DNA of 64,000 nucleotides from an uncultured Anaerolineales bacterium (lineage in GTDB: Bacteria > Chloroflexota > Anaerolineae > Aggregatilineales > Aggregatilineaceae), in assembly GCA_937135955.1 (NCBI GenBank), contig CAKZOB010000052.1, positions 1 to 64,000 of the forward strand, written 5' to 3'. The position numbers and the translations under genes were made by a program. The notes beneath the pieces were generated by a model that worked only from the letters and a program-made list of their open reading frames with translations, was not told the DNA's origin and searched no databases. Below, in pieces: positions 46,938 through 56,001 of the stretch (within the stretch, counting starts at the first letter, position 1; each line of letters begins with the position of its first letter).

Positions 46938-48701
46938 TTATTGACCGGGCGGCGCAGGCATGAGCACACCCGGCACGTAATCGCGCAAAATCGAGCCGCC
47001 GATGAATTCGCGCAGCAGCGAGTTGTCCGGCACCAGGCTGGCGTCCATCGGCACCAGCCAGTTGAGGATCGAAAGCAGCCGCCGCGCCTCGATATAATGC
47101 GGCTCGCCCGGTTCAAGTTGCCGCAGCAACGGCTCGGCCATCGGGCGCAACACCGCCAGTTCATAAACCAGGGCCGAATTGAACATCACGTCGGCGTTTT
47201 CCTGGTAGGGGAAGATATTGCGCTTCTCGCCCCGCCGCACACTCTCCCAACGCGCCAGCGTTTGCGAGGCCGAATAGCCGCGGTAGGTCGCGTCGCGCAC
47301 GATACGCCGGATCAGGCGCACGTCGGTCGTGGGGACGCGGTTGTGCCGGTCAATGTTGAGCTGCGTCAGCGCCGACACATAGACGCGAAACAGACGCTCC
47401 GTGGGCAAAGACTCGGTCAGGCGTGGGTTCAGCCCATGAATGCCCTCGATGATCAGAATCTGGTCACGGCCCAGCGTGACAGTCTGCTCCTCAAAGAAGC
47501 GTCTCCCGCTGAGAAAATCGTAGTGAGGGATGCGCACAGGTTGACCGGAGGTCAACGCCAACAATTGCTCGTTGAACAACGGCAGGTCTACGGCCTCCAG
47601 CGCCTCGAAGTCGTATTCGCCGTTCTCGTCCAGGGGCGTCAGGTGACGCTCGACGAAGTAGCGATCCATCTCCAGGGTATAGGGGCGCAGGCCGTTGGCC
47701 ATGATCTGCACGGCCAGGCGCTTGGAAAAAGTCGTCTTGCCCGACGACGACGGCCCGGCGATGAGCACGATGCGCAGCCCTTCTTTGTGCCGCGCTGCGA
47801 TCTGCGAGGCGATCTGCGCGACGTGCTGCTCGTGCAGCGCCTCGTTGACCAGCACCAGCTCGCGCGCTCGCCCCGCGCGAATGGCCCGATTCAAATGGCC
47901 GATGTCTTCCACACCCAGCAGAGTCAGCCACTCTTCCGTACGGCGGAAGACCGCCGTCAGTTGCGGTGACTGCGTGTGCGGGCGGATGACGTTGGGACTT
48001 TCGCGGCGCGGGTATTGCAGGATGAACCCGTCTTCTTCGGGCAGCACGTTGAACAGAGTCAGATAGCCGGTGTGTGGCACCATGTAGCCATAGAAGTAGT
48101 CCACTTCGCCGCGCAGGCGATAGATGGTCAGGTAGTCTTTATTGCGGAATTCGAGCAGACGCACCTTGTCGTCGTCGCCGCATTCCTCGAAGATGCGTCG
48201 GGCTTCGTCCAGCGGAATCTCGTGCCGGGTGATGGGCTCGCAGGCGGCCACGATCTCGCGCATGTGCTCTTTGACCCGTTCGATCTCCGCTGGGGTCAGG
48301 GGAGGCCGCCCGCGCACTTTGCAGAAGAAAGCGCCGCTGGGCAGCGCGTAGTCCACCAGCACCTGTGTGCCGGGGAAAAGTTCCGCCACGGCGACCGTCA
48401 GCAGGAAGGCCAGCGAACGCCGGTAAATACGGCTGCCGTCACCGGAATCGGTGCGCACGATGCGCACTGTCACATCGCGAGTGACGGGCATGGTCAGTTC
48501 GCGCAACATGCCATCCACGATCGCTGCCACCGGCAGAGCCTGTTGGCTCGTCTGTCGCCTTTCGTAGGCCTGCACAAACGTCTCCAGCGAAGTTCCCACC
48601 GGTCCTTCCAGGATGATGCCGTCCTCAAAAGTCACCTGGACAGTAGTGCGCGGTGATGCTTCATGAATCAACGCCAGGTCTTCCATCATCAGCTCTTTCA
48701 A
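46938..48701 (-). CDS. TGS domain-uridine kinase-like fusion
   Basis: 587 residues. Start TTG 48701 has GGAG six bases upstream; ATGs lie four and five codons in. The N-terminal TGS-like domain (about 18-85) and a ThrRS-like second domain (YALPSGAFFCKV and EHMREIVAACEPI, about 120-180) are followed by a P-loop kinase. Its Walker A is GPSSSGKTTFSK (near 322), with LEMDRYFVER and IEGIHGLNP as in uridine kinase/phosphoribulokinase. The family is widespread in bacteria and archaea but its substrate is not settled. It precedes the dynamin pair by 23 bp. Confidence 0.9.
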   Translation of the reverse strand: MKELMMEDLALIHEASPRTTVQVTFEDGIILEGPVGTSLETFVQAYERRQTSQQALPVAAIVDGMLRELTMPVTRDVTVRIVRTDSGDGSRIYRRSLAFLLTVAVAELFPGTQVLVDYALPSGAFFCKVRGRPPLTPAEIERVKEHMREIVAACEPITRHEIPLDEARRIFEECGDDDKVRLLEFRNKDYLTIYRLRGEVDYFYGYMVPHTGYLTLFNVLPEEDGFILQYPRRESPNVIRPHTQSPQLTAVFRRTEEWLTLLGVEDIGHLNRAIRAGRARELVLVNEALHEQHVAQIASQIAARHKEGLRIVLIAGPSSSGKTTFSKRLAVQIMANGLRPYTLEMDRYFVERHLTPLDENGEYDFEALEAVDLPLFNEQLLALTSGQPVRIPHYDFLSGRRFFEEQTVTLGRDQILIIEGIHGLNPRLTESLPTERLFRVYVSALTQLNIDRHNRVPTTDVRLIRRIVRDATYRGYSASQTLARWESVRRGEKRNIFPYQENADVMFNSALVYELAVLRPMAEPLLRQLEPGEPHYIEARRLLSILNWLVPMDASLVPDNSLLREFIGGSILRDYVPGVLMPAPPGQ

Positions 48702-48725
48702 GGTGATCTCCGGCTCTCTTTCTTC

Positions 48726-50168
48726 CTATACGATGTGCCAGACTGCGCCGGTGCGCGCGGGCAAGGTCACCACTACAGTGCCGTTGTGGATGTGCGCCCG
48801 GCCTTGCCCAAAGGTCAGGGTCGCCTGTTGTGCCGGGGCAGCCAACGAGAGCCGTAGCTGTCGTTCGGTCTGCGCCGTGTTGAATGTCACCGCGAAGCGC
48901 TGTCCCTCATAAACCCGCTCATAGGCGAACAGTTCGCCCTCAGCCAGAGCTGTGCGGTACGTGCCCCGGCGCAGGGCCGGATGAGCGTGGCGTAGTTGAA
49001 TGGCAGCGCGAATGTAGTCGCGCAGGGCTGTGTCCCACTGACGCTCGTCCCAGGGCATGGCTCCCCGGCAGGCCGGATCGTAGCCCCCCTGCAAACCGAT
49101 CTCGTCGCCGTAGTAGACGGTCGGTGCGCCGGGCATGGTCATCTGGAACAGCATGGCCATCCGCAGCGCCGACTGATCGCCTTTGACCAGCGTCAGGAAG
49201 CGCGGCATATCATGACTGCTGAGCAGGTTGAGCTGTGCCAGGGTGATCTGCCAGTCGTAGAGCGCCAGCATCGCCTCGATGTCGCGGGCGAAACCTTGAG
49301 CGTCCAACGGAGTTGGAGGCGGATAGGTACCCCCCAACCACAGCGGAGCCAGCGTCCGCGCGCCGAAGAAGCGCACTGCCGCATGCGTCTGAATATAGTT
49401 CATCACCGCGTCGAATTGATCGCCCTGCAACCAGCGCTGCGCTTCTGTCCAGATTTCCCCGACAATATAGGCATCCGGATTGATCGCTTTGACCCGCCGC
49501 CGAAACTCGCGCCAGAAGTCATCGTCGTCTATCTCGGCAGGCACATCCAGCCGCCAGCCGTCCGCGCCGAACGCGATCCAGTGTTCCGCCACACCAAAGA
49601 TGAACTCCCGCACCTGCGGGTTTGCGGTGTTCAGCTTCGGCAGGGCGTGTAGGTTGATCCACGCCTCATAGTTGGGTGGTTTATCGTCGTAGGCGTGTAG
49701 CGGAAAGCCCTTGACGATGAACCAGTCCAGATAGGGCGATTGTGGGCCGCATTCCAGGATATGGTTGAACTGAAAGAAGCCCCGGCTGGCGTGATTGAAC
49801 ACCCCATCGAGGATGATCCGTATTCCGCGCGCGTGCGCCGCATCGAGCAGTTCGCGCAGCGCGGCGTCCCCGCCTAGCAGCGGGTCTACGCGGTAGTAGT
49901 CGTGCGTGTGGTAGCGGTGATTGGACGCCGACTGGAAGATGGGGTTGAGATAGATCGCCGTGATCCCCAGGTCTTGCAGATAGTCCAGGCGCTCGGCAAT
50001 TCCCAACAGGTCGCCCCCCTTGAAACCGTAGGAGGTGGGCGGTGTATCCCACGGCTCCAGATTGTTCGGCTTGACGACGCGCTCGCTGCGGGCGAAGCGG
50101 TCGGGAAAAATCTGGTAGAAAACAGCGTCCTTCACCCACTCTGGCGTTACGACTGCCTGGATCACCAT
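48726..50168 (-). CDS. Glycoside hydrolase family 13 enzyme
   Basis: 480 residues, alpha-amylase/neopullulanase-like. (beta/alpha)8 barrel from residue about 12, with DAVFYQIFPDRFA and IILDGVFNHASR. The catalytic nucleophile is in GWRLDVPAE (Asp near 206), the acid Glu in VGEIW (about 236), and the third Asp in SSHDMPR (about 318), where Ser replaces the usual Asn of N-H-D. No signal peptide, so it acts on maltodextrins in the cytosol. The C-terminal beta domain (about 405-480) is complete. Specificity (alpha-amylase, cyclomaltodextrinase or maltogenic) cannot be fixed. Confidence 0.92.
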   Translation of the reverse strand: MVIQAVVTPEWVKDAVFYQIFPDRFARSERVVKPNNLEPWDTPPTSYGFKGGDLLGIAERLDYLQDLGITAIYLNPIFQSASNHRYHTHDYYRVDPLLGGDAALRELLDAAHARGIRIILDGVFNHASRGFFQFNHILECGPQSPYLDWFIVKGFPLHAYDDKPPNYEAWINLHALPKLNTANPQVREFIFGVAEHWIAFGADGWRLDVPAEIDDDDFWREFRRRVKAINPDAYIVGEIWTEAQRWLQGDQFDAVMNYIQTHAAVRFFGARTLAPLWLGGTYPPPTPLDAQGFARDIEAMLALYDWQITLAQLNLLSSHDMPRFLTLVKGDQSALRMAMLFQMTMPGAPTVYYGDEIGLQGGYDPACRGAMPWDERQWDTALRDYIRAAIQLRHAHPALRRGTYRTALAEGELFAYERVYEGQRFAVTFNTAQTERQLRLSLAAPAQQATLTFGQGRAHIHNGTVVVTLPARTGAVWHIV

Positions 50169-50301
50169 TCACGACTCCTGGACAGAAAGCCTCCGGCCCA
50201 AAGCACAGCCGGACACGATGTGCACAGATCGTACCGCCTGACGGCACCGCAGGCAAAACAACATGCCTGAAGCCGCCCTCTGTCCGGGAAGAAGTGGACG
50301 C

Positions 50302-52350
50302 TTATACTTCGTCGCCTTCGATGTATTCCAGTGGCAGTTCGGGCGCGATGGATAGCAGGTCGTGCTCGGTGAGCACGCGGTTATTGAGCGATCTGTAGGC
50401 GACAGGATTCTCGGCAGCATCTACCGCATAGCGCCAGCGGTTTCGCCCCACCTGGCGCAGGACGGAACGGCACTCGCTGCAACGCACTACCCGTCGTACA
50501 CGCGGGATGCCCAATACGCGGTAACGCCGGTCTTCCACGTACAGAGTACCGCGCGTGCAGATAGGGCACCCGGTGACCACGAATCCTTCGCGATAACGGG
50601 TCAGGTTGGCTGCTCCCGCGACGTACATCACCGCGTAGAGCACGATGAGCGCCGCCAGAATGCCTCCCACAATCAACCCCAGCGGCGCGCCGTTCTGAGC
50701 GGGTTCTGGGGCGGGCGTGTTCTCAGGCAATCTCTCACCTGTTGTACCTGCCTGCCCGTTTTCTGCCACAGCAAGCGGCAGCGCGCCGGGCGTGACCGTC
50801 GGGCTGAAAGCTGGCGAAGGGGTCGCGGTCGGCGTGAGCGAGGCGGTCGCTGTAGGCGCGGGCGTGGGACTGTCGGTGGGCAGAGCCAGCATTACTGGGG
50901 TGGGCGAGTTCTTCGTAACGAGCGAAGGAGTCGGGCTGGACTGGGGCGCAGGAGTCTGCGTAACCGTGTCAGTAGCCGTGGGCGTCGGCGAAGCGGTGTC
51001 CGTGGGCGACGGAGTCAGCGTCGGCGTATGGGACGGGGTCGCGGTGAGCGTCGGGGAGGGCGAGGGCGTCTCTGTTGGCGAAGCGGTTAGTGTCGGCGCG
51101 GGCAACACCGCTTCGGCTCCCGATAGCAGCGTGGGTAGCGCAGTGGAAGAGGCCGTGCTGGTTGCGCTCGCCGTGGCGGAAAGGCTGGGCGTTGCCGTCG
51201 GCATTGGCGAGGGCGTCGCGCTGGGCGTTGCCGTCGGCATTGGCGAGGGCGTCGCGCTGGGCGGCGGAGTAGGCGTTGCCGAGGGCACAGGCGACGGGGT
51301 GACGGACGCAGTGACCGTTGCCGACGGTGTGACAGTGGGTGACGGCGTTGCCGTGAACGTCGCCGACGGTGTGACAGTGGCCGTGCGAGTGGCCGTCGGC
51401 GTCGCCGAGGGCGCAGGTGTCTCTGTCGGCACAAGGGTGGCTGTTGGGGAGGCGGTCGGGCTAACGGTATCTGTGGGCGAGGGCGTCGCCGTCGGAGTTG
51501 GCGAGACGGTGTTCGTCGGCACAGGCGTGTCGGACGGACTCGGCGTCAATGTGGGGCTGGGGGTGCGTGAAGGTGTCGAGGTGCGCGTCGCGCTCGGCGT
51601 AGCAGAGGCCGTCGGCGTGCGGGTGGCACGGGGGCGGGGTGGCACGGGGGTGAAGGAAGGCGTCAGGAAAGGTTCCTCAACCACCGGCAGAGGTTCGATT
51701 GGCTCTGCCCAGGCCACCAGATCGTAGCGAATCCAGCCGTAGCCGTCCCCGAAGCGGATCATCACCCAGTCTACGTCGGCGTCGCGCGCCACCGGGTCCA
51801 CGACATCACCGGTGAAGACAGTGCCAATGGCAGCGTAGCCCTGGCCTGGGCCAGCGCGCACAAAACCACCGTCTACACCGACATCCACCCAGTTGGCGTT
51901 GGGAGTATATGTCGGGCCGCCGGGGGTGCTGTAGTAAAGCGGGCGCGGGATGGGCGTAGGCGAGAGCACGGTCATGACCGGCAATGCGTTGGTGTCGAGC
52001 CGCCAGCTCACGCCGTCTACCTGCACCCATCCCTGGGTATAGAGGTAGTTGATCAGCACCCAGTTGCCGTCGAGACTGCGGGCCAGCGGCTGCACCCACG
52101 CCCCAACCGGCAGCGCTCCGACTGGCCCATAGCCAAAGCCTGGCCCACCGCGGACGTTGATTCCCTCTGGCACATGCACCCAGTTGACATTGGGCGTGGC
52201 CGTCGGGTCGCCCTGAGCCAGGATAGCAGGCACGAGCGCGGTGACCATGGCCCCCAGCCATAGCCCCAGCGCCAATCCCCCTACCAGACGCCAGCGACGC
52301 ACGATCAACCCCAACTTCTTTCTCTCTAAACGACGCCCCCATCCTACCAT
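50302..52350 (-). CDS. SH3-like, Thr/Pro/Ser-linker, zinc-ribbon membrane protein
   Basis: 682 residues. An N-terminal signal/TM (about 22-46) precedes two SH3-like modules (about 57-115 and 155-215, each with INVRGGPGFGYG- or VRAGPGQGYAA-like openings). A linker of about 330 residues of Thr/Pro/Ser/Val with TPTATPSPT-like text follows. One TM comes near 585-605. The C-terminus faces the cytosol and has a four-Cys zinc ribbon (CPIC...CSEC) around 620-650. SH3 modules outside may bind wall peptides while the zinc ribbon signals inside (inference). A 36-bp tandem repeat encodes part of the linker. Confidence 0.82.
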   Translation of the reverse strand: MVGWGRRLERKKLGLIVRRWRLVGGLALGLWLGAMVTALVPAILAQGDPTATPNVNWVHVPEGINVRGGPGFGYGPVGALPVGAWVQPLARSLDGNWVLINYLYTQGWVQVDGVSWRLDTNALPVMTVLSPTPIPRPLYYSTPGGPTYTPNANWVDVGVDGGFVRAGPGQGYAAIGTVFTGDVVDPVARDADVDWVMIRFGDGYGWIRYDLVAWAEPIEPLPVVEEPFLTPSFTPVPPRPRATRTPTASATPSATRTSTPSRTPSPTLTPSPSDTPVPTNTVSPTPTATPSPTDTVSPTASPTATLVPTETPAPSATPTATRTATVTPSATFTATPSPTVTPSATVTASVTPSPVPSATPTPPPSATPSPMPTATPSATPSPMPTATPSLSATASATSTASSTALPTLLSGAEAVLPAPTLTASPTETPSPSPTLTATPSHTPTLTPSPTDTASPTPTATDTVTQTPAPQSSPTPSLVTKNSPTPVMLALPTDSPTPAPTATASLTPTATPSPAFSPTVTPGALPLAVAENGQAGTTGERLPENTPAPEPAQNGAPLGLIVGGILAALIVLYAVMYVAGAANLTRYREGFVVTGCPICTRGTLYVEDRRYRVLGIPRVRRVVRCSECRSVLRQVGRNRWRYAVDAAENPVAYRSLNNRVLTEHDLLSIAPELPLEYIEGDEV
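51187..51258. repeat. 36-bp tandem repeat, two copies
   Basis: Two identical 36-bp units (51187-51222 and 51223-51258) in frame inside the linker of the gene at 50302-52350. They encode a Thr/Pro-rich 12-residue period and are expected to change length by slippage. Confidence 0.85.
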
Positions 52351-52460
52351 GACGCCAGACGATGAACCAATAGGCCGCGAGCGCTACCCAGGGAGATTGC
52401 ATCAAAGCCAGCCAGCAGAACCATGGGCAGAAGTAAGCTCAGGTGTGATCTGCTGGTTGA

Positions 52461-52553
52461 CCTCACCCCCGCTCGGCGCTGGCGCGCCTCTAAGCCGAGC
52501 GCAGCGAGGCTGGGGATGAGGTAAAGCGGCAAGCGGTTTGATGCAATCCCCCT
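52461..52553. repeat. Dispersed repeat, copy 5
   Basis: The left part (52461-52522) resembles the inverted copy at 27453-27541. The right part (52517-52553) matches 37759-37795 over 37 bp with one mismatch. It fills most of the gap between the SH3 gene and the cytochrome terminator. Confidence 0.72.
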
Positions 52554-52572
52554 GGAGCGCTACCGCTCGCCC

Positions 52573-52613
52573 AAAATAAAAGACTTCCGGAGTACCGCCC
52601 TCTCCGAAAGTCT
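52573..52613 (-). terminator. Terminator of alternative complex III operon
   Basis: On the minus strand GACTTTCGGAG pairs with CTCCGGAAGTC, with TTTTATTTTGG after it. It lies 34 bp after the tandem cytochrome gene. Confidence 0.88.
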
Positions 52614-52646
52614 CTTGACAGATCACAGATCGGAGAACAGCTTTGC

Positions 52647-53468
52647 CTATTGAGTCAGGATGTAGGCAATGAGGTCCTGTAGCTCTTGCTCGCTGAATGT
52701 CTCCTCGTAGGTGGCGGGCATGATATTGTTGAAGCCCTCAACTATATGAGCACCCGGCTCTACGATAGCCTGATGCAGGTATTCCTCCGCCGTAAGCCCT
52801 TCCACGCGCGACGCGGCTCGTTCGCCCATGCCGGTCAGCGCCGGACCTGCGCCATCTACCGCTCCATGACATCCGGCGCAATTCTGAGCAAAGAGACGCT
52901 CGCCATTGGCCGGGTTAGCGGTCATGGCTGTTGTCCTTTCCTCTTCTTCAGCTGGCGGAGTCTCCTGTTCGCCCGTTTCGGTCAGGATGTACGCCACCAG
53001 CGCCTGCAATTCCGCCTCGCTGAACTGCTCGCCGTAGTTCTTGGGCATGATATCCTGATATCCCTCGACCAGGTAGGCGCTCGGCTGCACAATGGACTGA
53101 AGCAGATACTCTTTCGCCGGAAGCCCCGCCACCCGCGTCGCCGCGCGCGCGCCCATGCCGGTCAACGCTGGGCCTACGCCATCGGCAGCGCCATGACAGG
53201 CTTTGCACGGCACAAACAGTTCTCTGCCCTGTGCCACCAGTTGTGCCGTATCAGGCGCTACACCACCTTCTGCTTCGGCACCGCCTTCGGGCACGGCTAC
53301 AACAGGCGCAGGTGTCGCCTGCAGCGCCTCGACCAGTTCCGGTTCCTCACCTTTGGGCAGCGTAGGGATAGGCGTCAGGTCTTCGGCCAGGTCGCCCCCG
53401 CTGCACGCCGCCAGACTTATCGCCACGATCAGCAGCGTCACCGCACCAACCGCACTTCGTTTGAACAC
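52647..53468 (-). CDS. Tandem diheme cytochrome c lipoprotein
   Basis: 273 residues. Lipoprotein signal MFKRSAVGAVTLLIVAISLA-AC (Cys22) precedes a Pro/Glu linker. Two near-identical class I cytochrome c domains follow, with CKACH at 88-92 and CAGCH at 197-201. Each is followed by GPALTGMG and ends in EAYLLQSIVQPS-like and MP[KA]-YGE[QT]FS motifs; Met ligands lie in IMPK and IMPA. The domains are clearly an internal duplication. It lies 25 bp after the ActD-ActE fusion and probably carries electrons from alternative complex III to an oxidase. Confidence 0.9.
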   Translation of the reverse strand: MFKRSAVGAVTLLIVAISLAACSGGDLAEDLTPIPTLPKGEEPELVEALQATPAPVVAVPEGGAEAEGGVAPDTAQLVAQGRELFVPCKACHGAADGVGPALTGMGARAATRVAGLPAKEYLLQSIVQPSAYLVEGYQDIMPKNYGEQFSEAELQALVAYILTETGEQETPPAEEEERTTAMTANPANGERLFAQNCAGCHGAVDGAGPALTGMGERAASRVEGLTAEEYLHQAIVEPGAHIVEGFNNIMPATYEETFSEQELQDLIAYILTQ

Positions 53469-53493
53469 ATCAACCTCCCTTCCCTTGCCGAGA

Positions 53494-54525
53494 TCACTGG
53501 CTCAGGCTGCGCACGTAATTGACCACATCCCACGTTTCGCCAGGGTCAAGATTCTCCGCCAGACCGGGCATTCGGTTCTTCCCCTTGGTGATCACCAGGA
53601 AAAGCTCCTGATCGGAAAGAGCTGCCGCGCGTTCGCCCAAGGAAGCGGGAATCTCTGGGAAGTATTTGCCCACTTCCGCTCCCTGGCGGTCTCCTGCCAT
53701 GCCATGACACATGGCGCAGTTAATGGCAAACAGCGCCTTGCCGCGCTCCAGCGAGGTTGCCGTCGCGGGCAGGGGTTTGGTCGCTGGCTCTCCGGCGATG
53801 AGCACTGGCCCCTGGATGGGCACGGACTCGGCGGGCGCGGCCAGGCGCGGCCCTTCCTGCGCCCCCACTGCCACAGTATCGGCCATGGTGTTGATCCAGG
53901 GAATATCTACCACATCGTAGGTCAGCAGCAACGGGATGGCCAGCACCACTGCGCCGCCCGTCGCCACCGCGCCCCAGAACAACAGATGACGGATGCCCTG
54001 GGGTTTGAAGTTGGCCGCGTCCTCGCGCTGAATGACGCGGGCATGATGCGCTTCGAAGACCTTGACGACCTGCTCGGCGACCCCCAGGGGCGCGCGCACC
54101 TCCACACCGATGTAGCCTTCGGTGATGCGCTCGTCGTACATGCGCCGCGTGAGAATGGGAAAACGGTTCTGCAGCAAGAAACCGATGAACGCCCCCAGCA
54201 TGGTACACAGGGAAATCAACTCGAAGAAGACAATGGCTGTCGGCGGGACAGGCGTCAGTTCCTGAAAGCCGACATGCAGCCGGTAAAGCTGCGGCGTGAC
54301 AAAGGTGATGAAGAACGCCAGCAGCGCGCCCACCCCCGCACCGCCCAGGGTGAATGGCAGAAACCACAGCCGCGCCGGTTTGCGCCCAAAAATCTTGGCC
54401 GCGTAGGGCACATTGGACATCACCGTGATCTGCTCATCTTTGACGCCCAATACGCGCACTTCATCCAGCACATCGGCGGTCGTCTCGACATTGTCAAACA
54501 GGCCCAGCAACATCAGTTCGGCCAT
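53494..54525 (-). CDS. ActD-ActE fusion of alternative complex III
   Basis: 343 residues. The first about 175 are an ActD-type (DUF3341) domain (LLGLFDNVETTADVLDEVRV) with TM segments at about 54-77 and 97-120. A third TM at about 183-205 (HLLFWGAVATGGAVVLAIPL) anchors a C-terminal cytochrome c domain with the heme motif CAMCH near 278 and ligand Met in NRMPGL. ActD and ActE are normally separate proteins, so this is a gene fusion. It should attach one heme c to the complex. Confidence 0.88.
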   Translation of the reverse strand: MAELMLLGLFDNVETTADVLDEVRVLGVKDEQITVMSNVPYAAKIFGRKPARLWFLPFTLGGAGVGALLAFFITFVTPQLYRLHVGFQELTPVPPTAIVFFELISLCTMLGAFIGFLLQNRFPILTRRMYDERITEGYIGVEVRAPLGVAEQVVKVFEAHHARVIQREDAANFKPQGIRHLLFWGAVATGGAVVLAIPLLLTYDVVDIPWINTMADTVAVGAQEGPRLAAPAESVPIQGPVLIAGEPATKPLPATATSLERGKALFAINCAMCHGMAGDRQGAEVGKYFPEIPASLGERAAALSDQELFLVITKGKNRMPGLAENLDPGETWDVVNYVRSLSQ

Positions 54526-54534
54526 GGTCTCCTC

Positions 54535-56001
54535 CTAGTGCACTTCCGTCCGCGTGGGGGCGATGGCCCGGCCTATCCGCCGCACCTGCTGCATGGCCTG
54601 CCCCTCGTATACTTCCCACACCGGAATGATCGGCACTACGCGCGTGAACAGGGCATAGAGCAGCCCCAGGAAGGCCAGCGTACCGATGGTGACGGTTACC
54701 TCAGGCCAGTGTGGCGTGTAGTTGACCCAGTTGAAGGGCAACTCGTTGCGCGAGAGCGACCCCGCCACGATCAACACGCGCTCCACGTACATGCCGATCT
54801 GCACGAAGATGCCGATCACCAGCATGGCCGGTAGCGAGGTACGCACTCGCCGCGACCATAGCGTCGCCAGGGGCACCACGATGTTGCAGAACAACATCAG
54901 GTAGAACAGCGGGGCCAACGGGCCAGTCAGCATTTGCTGAATGGCCTTTTCCATGGGCAGGTTGCCGTACCAGTTAGTGATCCACTCGGCGAAGTAGAAG
55001 TAAATCCAGGCCAAAGTCAGAAGGAGCAGGAAAATGCCCATGGCGTTGAAGTGCTCTTCGCGCAGGAAGTAGCCGAAGCGCAACGTCTTGCGGATGATGA
55101 TCATCACGATGATCACCGCGGCTACACCCGAATAGAGCGCGCCCACCACAAAGAACGGGCCAAAGATGGCGCTGTGCCAGCCAGGTTGGATGGCCATAGA
55201 CAGGTTCCAGGACACGCCGGTGTGCACCGAGAACATGACTGGAATGATCACGAAGCTGAGGATATTGCTGACGACCTCCAGACGGTGCCATTCGTCCTCA
55301 GCCCCCCGCCAGCCCAGCGCCAGCGCACCATAGAGCTTGCGTCGCCAGCCTGTGGTATGATCGCGCGCCATGGCGAAATCGGGAATCAGCGCGACGAACA
55401 TGAACAGCGTGCTGCCGATAAGGTACGTGGTGATCGCAGTCATATCCCAGAACAGCGCCGAGCGGAAGTTCGGCCACAGCTCGCGCTGATTGGGGATGGG
55501 AATCATGTAGAAGAGCTTCCACACGCTGCCCACATGGATGATCGGGAACAATCCGGCGATGGCCAGCCCGAACAACGTGATCGTCTCCGCCGCGCGGGCA
55601 ATCGGTCGCCGGAAGTCCATGCGCATCAGCCGCAACGCCGCCGAAATGAACGTCCCGGCATGGCCGATGCCGATGAAGTAGATCAGGTTGGCGATGTACG
55701 GCCCCCACATCACCGAGCGGTTCAGGCCGGTGATGCCCAGCCCACTGATGATCTGAATGAACCAGGCAATCAGAAAGGCCAGTGTCATCGCGCCCAGCCC
55801 CGCGATGATCACCCAGAAGCGCGGGCCAGTCTGCTGCATGGTGTTCAGCACCACCTGATTGAGTTCGGCAGGTGGGCGCGCATCGAGCAACAGATGCTCC
55901 TCGCGCCCGTGTTCCAGTTGGTAAGCGAGACGCTCGTCCTCCGGATCGGGTTGCTCCCAGTAGGGGCCAGTGACAGCTTTACTCTCCAACATGCGTCTCA
56001 C
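54535..56001 (-). CDS. actC: Alternative complex III subunit ActC (NrfD/PsrC type)
   Basis: 488 residues, polytopic, about ten TM helices. NrfD/PsrC family features include FIQIISGLGITGLNRSVMW near the start and YFIGIGHAGTFISAALRL. It is the quinol-binding membrane subunit that passes electrons to the ActB iron-sulphur subunits and probably couples to proton movement. The N-terminal about 60 residues are cytosolic. It overlaps the Fe-S gene by 23 bp. Confidence 0.93.
   Translation of the reverse strand: MRRMLESKAVTGPYWEQPDPEDERLAYQLEHGREEHLLLDARPPAELNQVVLNTMQQTGPRFWVIIAGLGAMTLAFLIAWFIQIISGLGITGLNRSVMWGPYIANLIYFIGIGHAGTFISAALRLMRMDFRRPIARAAETITLFGLAIAGLFPIIHVGSVWKLFYMIPIPNQRELWPNFRSALFWDMTAITTYLIGSTLFMFVALIPDFAMARDHTTGWRRKLYGALALGWRGAEDEWHRLEVVSNILSFVIIPVMFSVHTGVSWNLSMAIQPGWHSAIFGPFFVVGALYSGVAAVIIVMIIIRKTLRFGYFLREEHFNAMGIFLLLLTLAWIYFYFAEWITNWYGNLPMEKAIQQMLTGPLAPLFYLMLFCNIVVPLATLWSRRVRTSLPAMLVIGIFVQIGMYVERVLIVAGSLSRNELPFNWVNYTPHWPEVTVTIGTLAFLGLLYALFTRVVPIIPVWEVYEGQAMQQVRRIGRAIAPTRTEVH

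Noticed and set aside
51187-51258. Repeat that could suggest a CRISPR array
   Set aside because: The two units are adjacent with no spacer and are in frame within a coding linker.
50717-51727. 336-codon plus-strand frame of Val/Gly repeats
   Set aside because: It is the antisense of the Thr/Pro linker and looks like low-complexity shadow.
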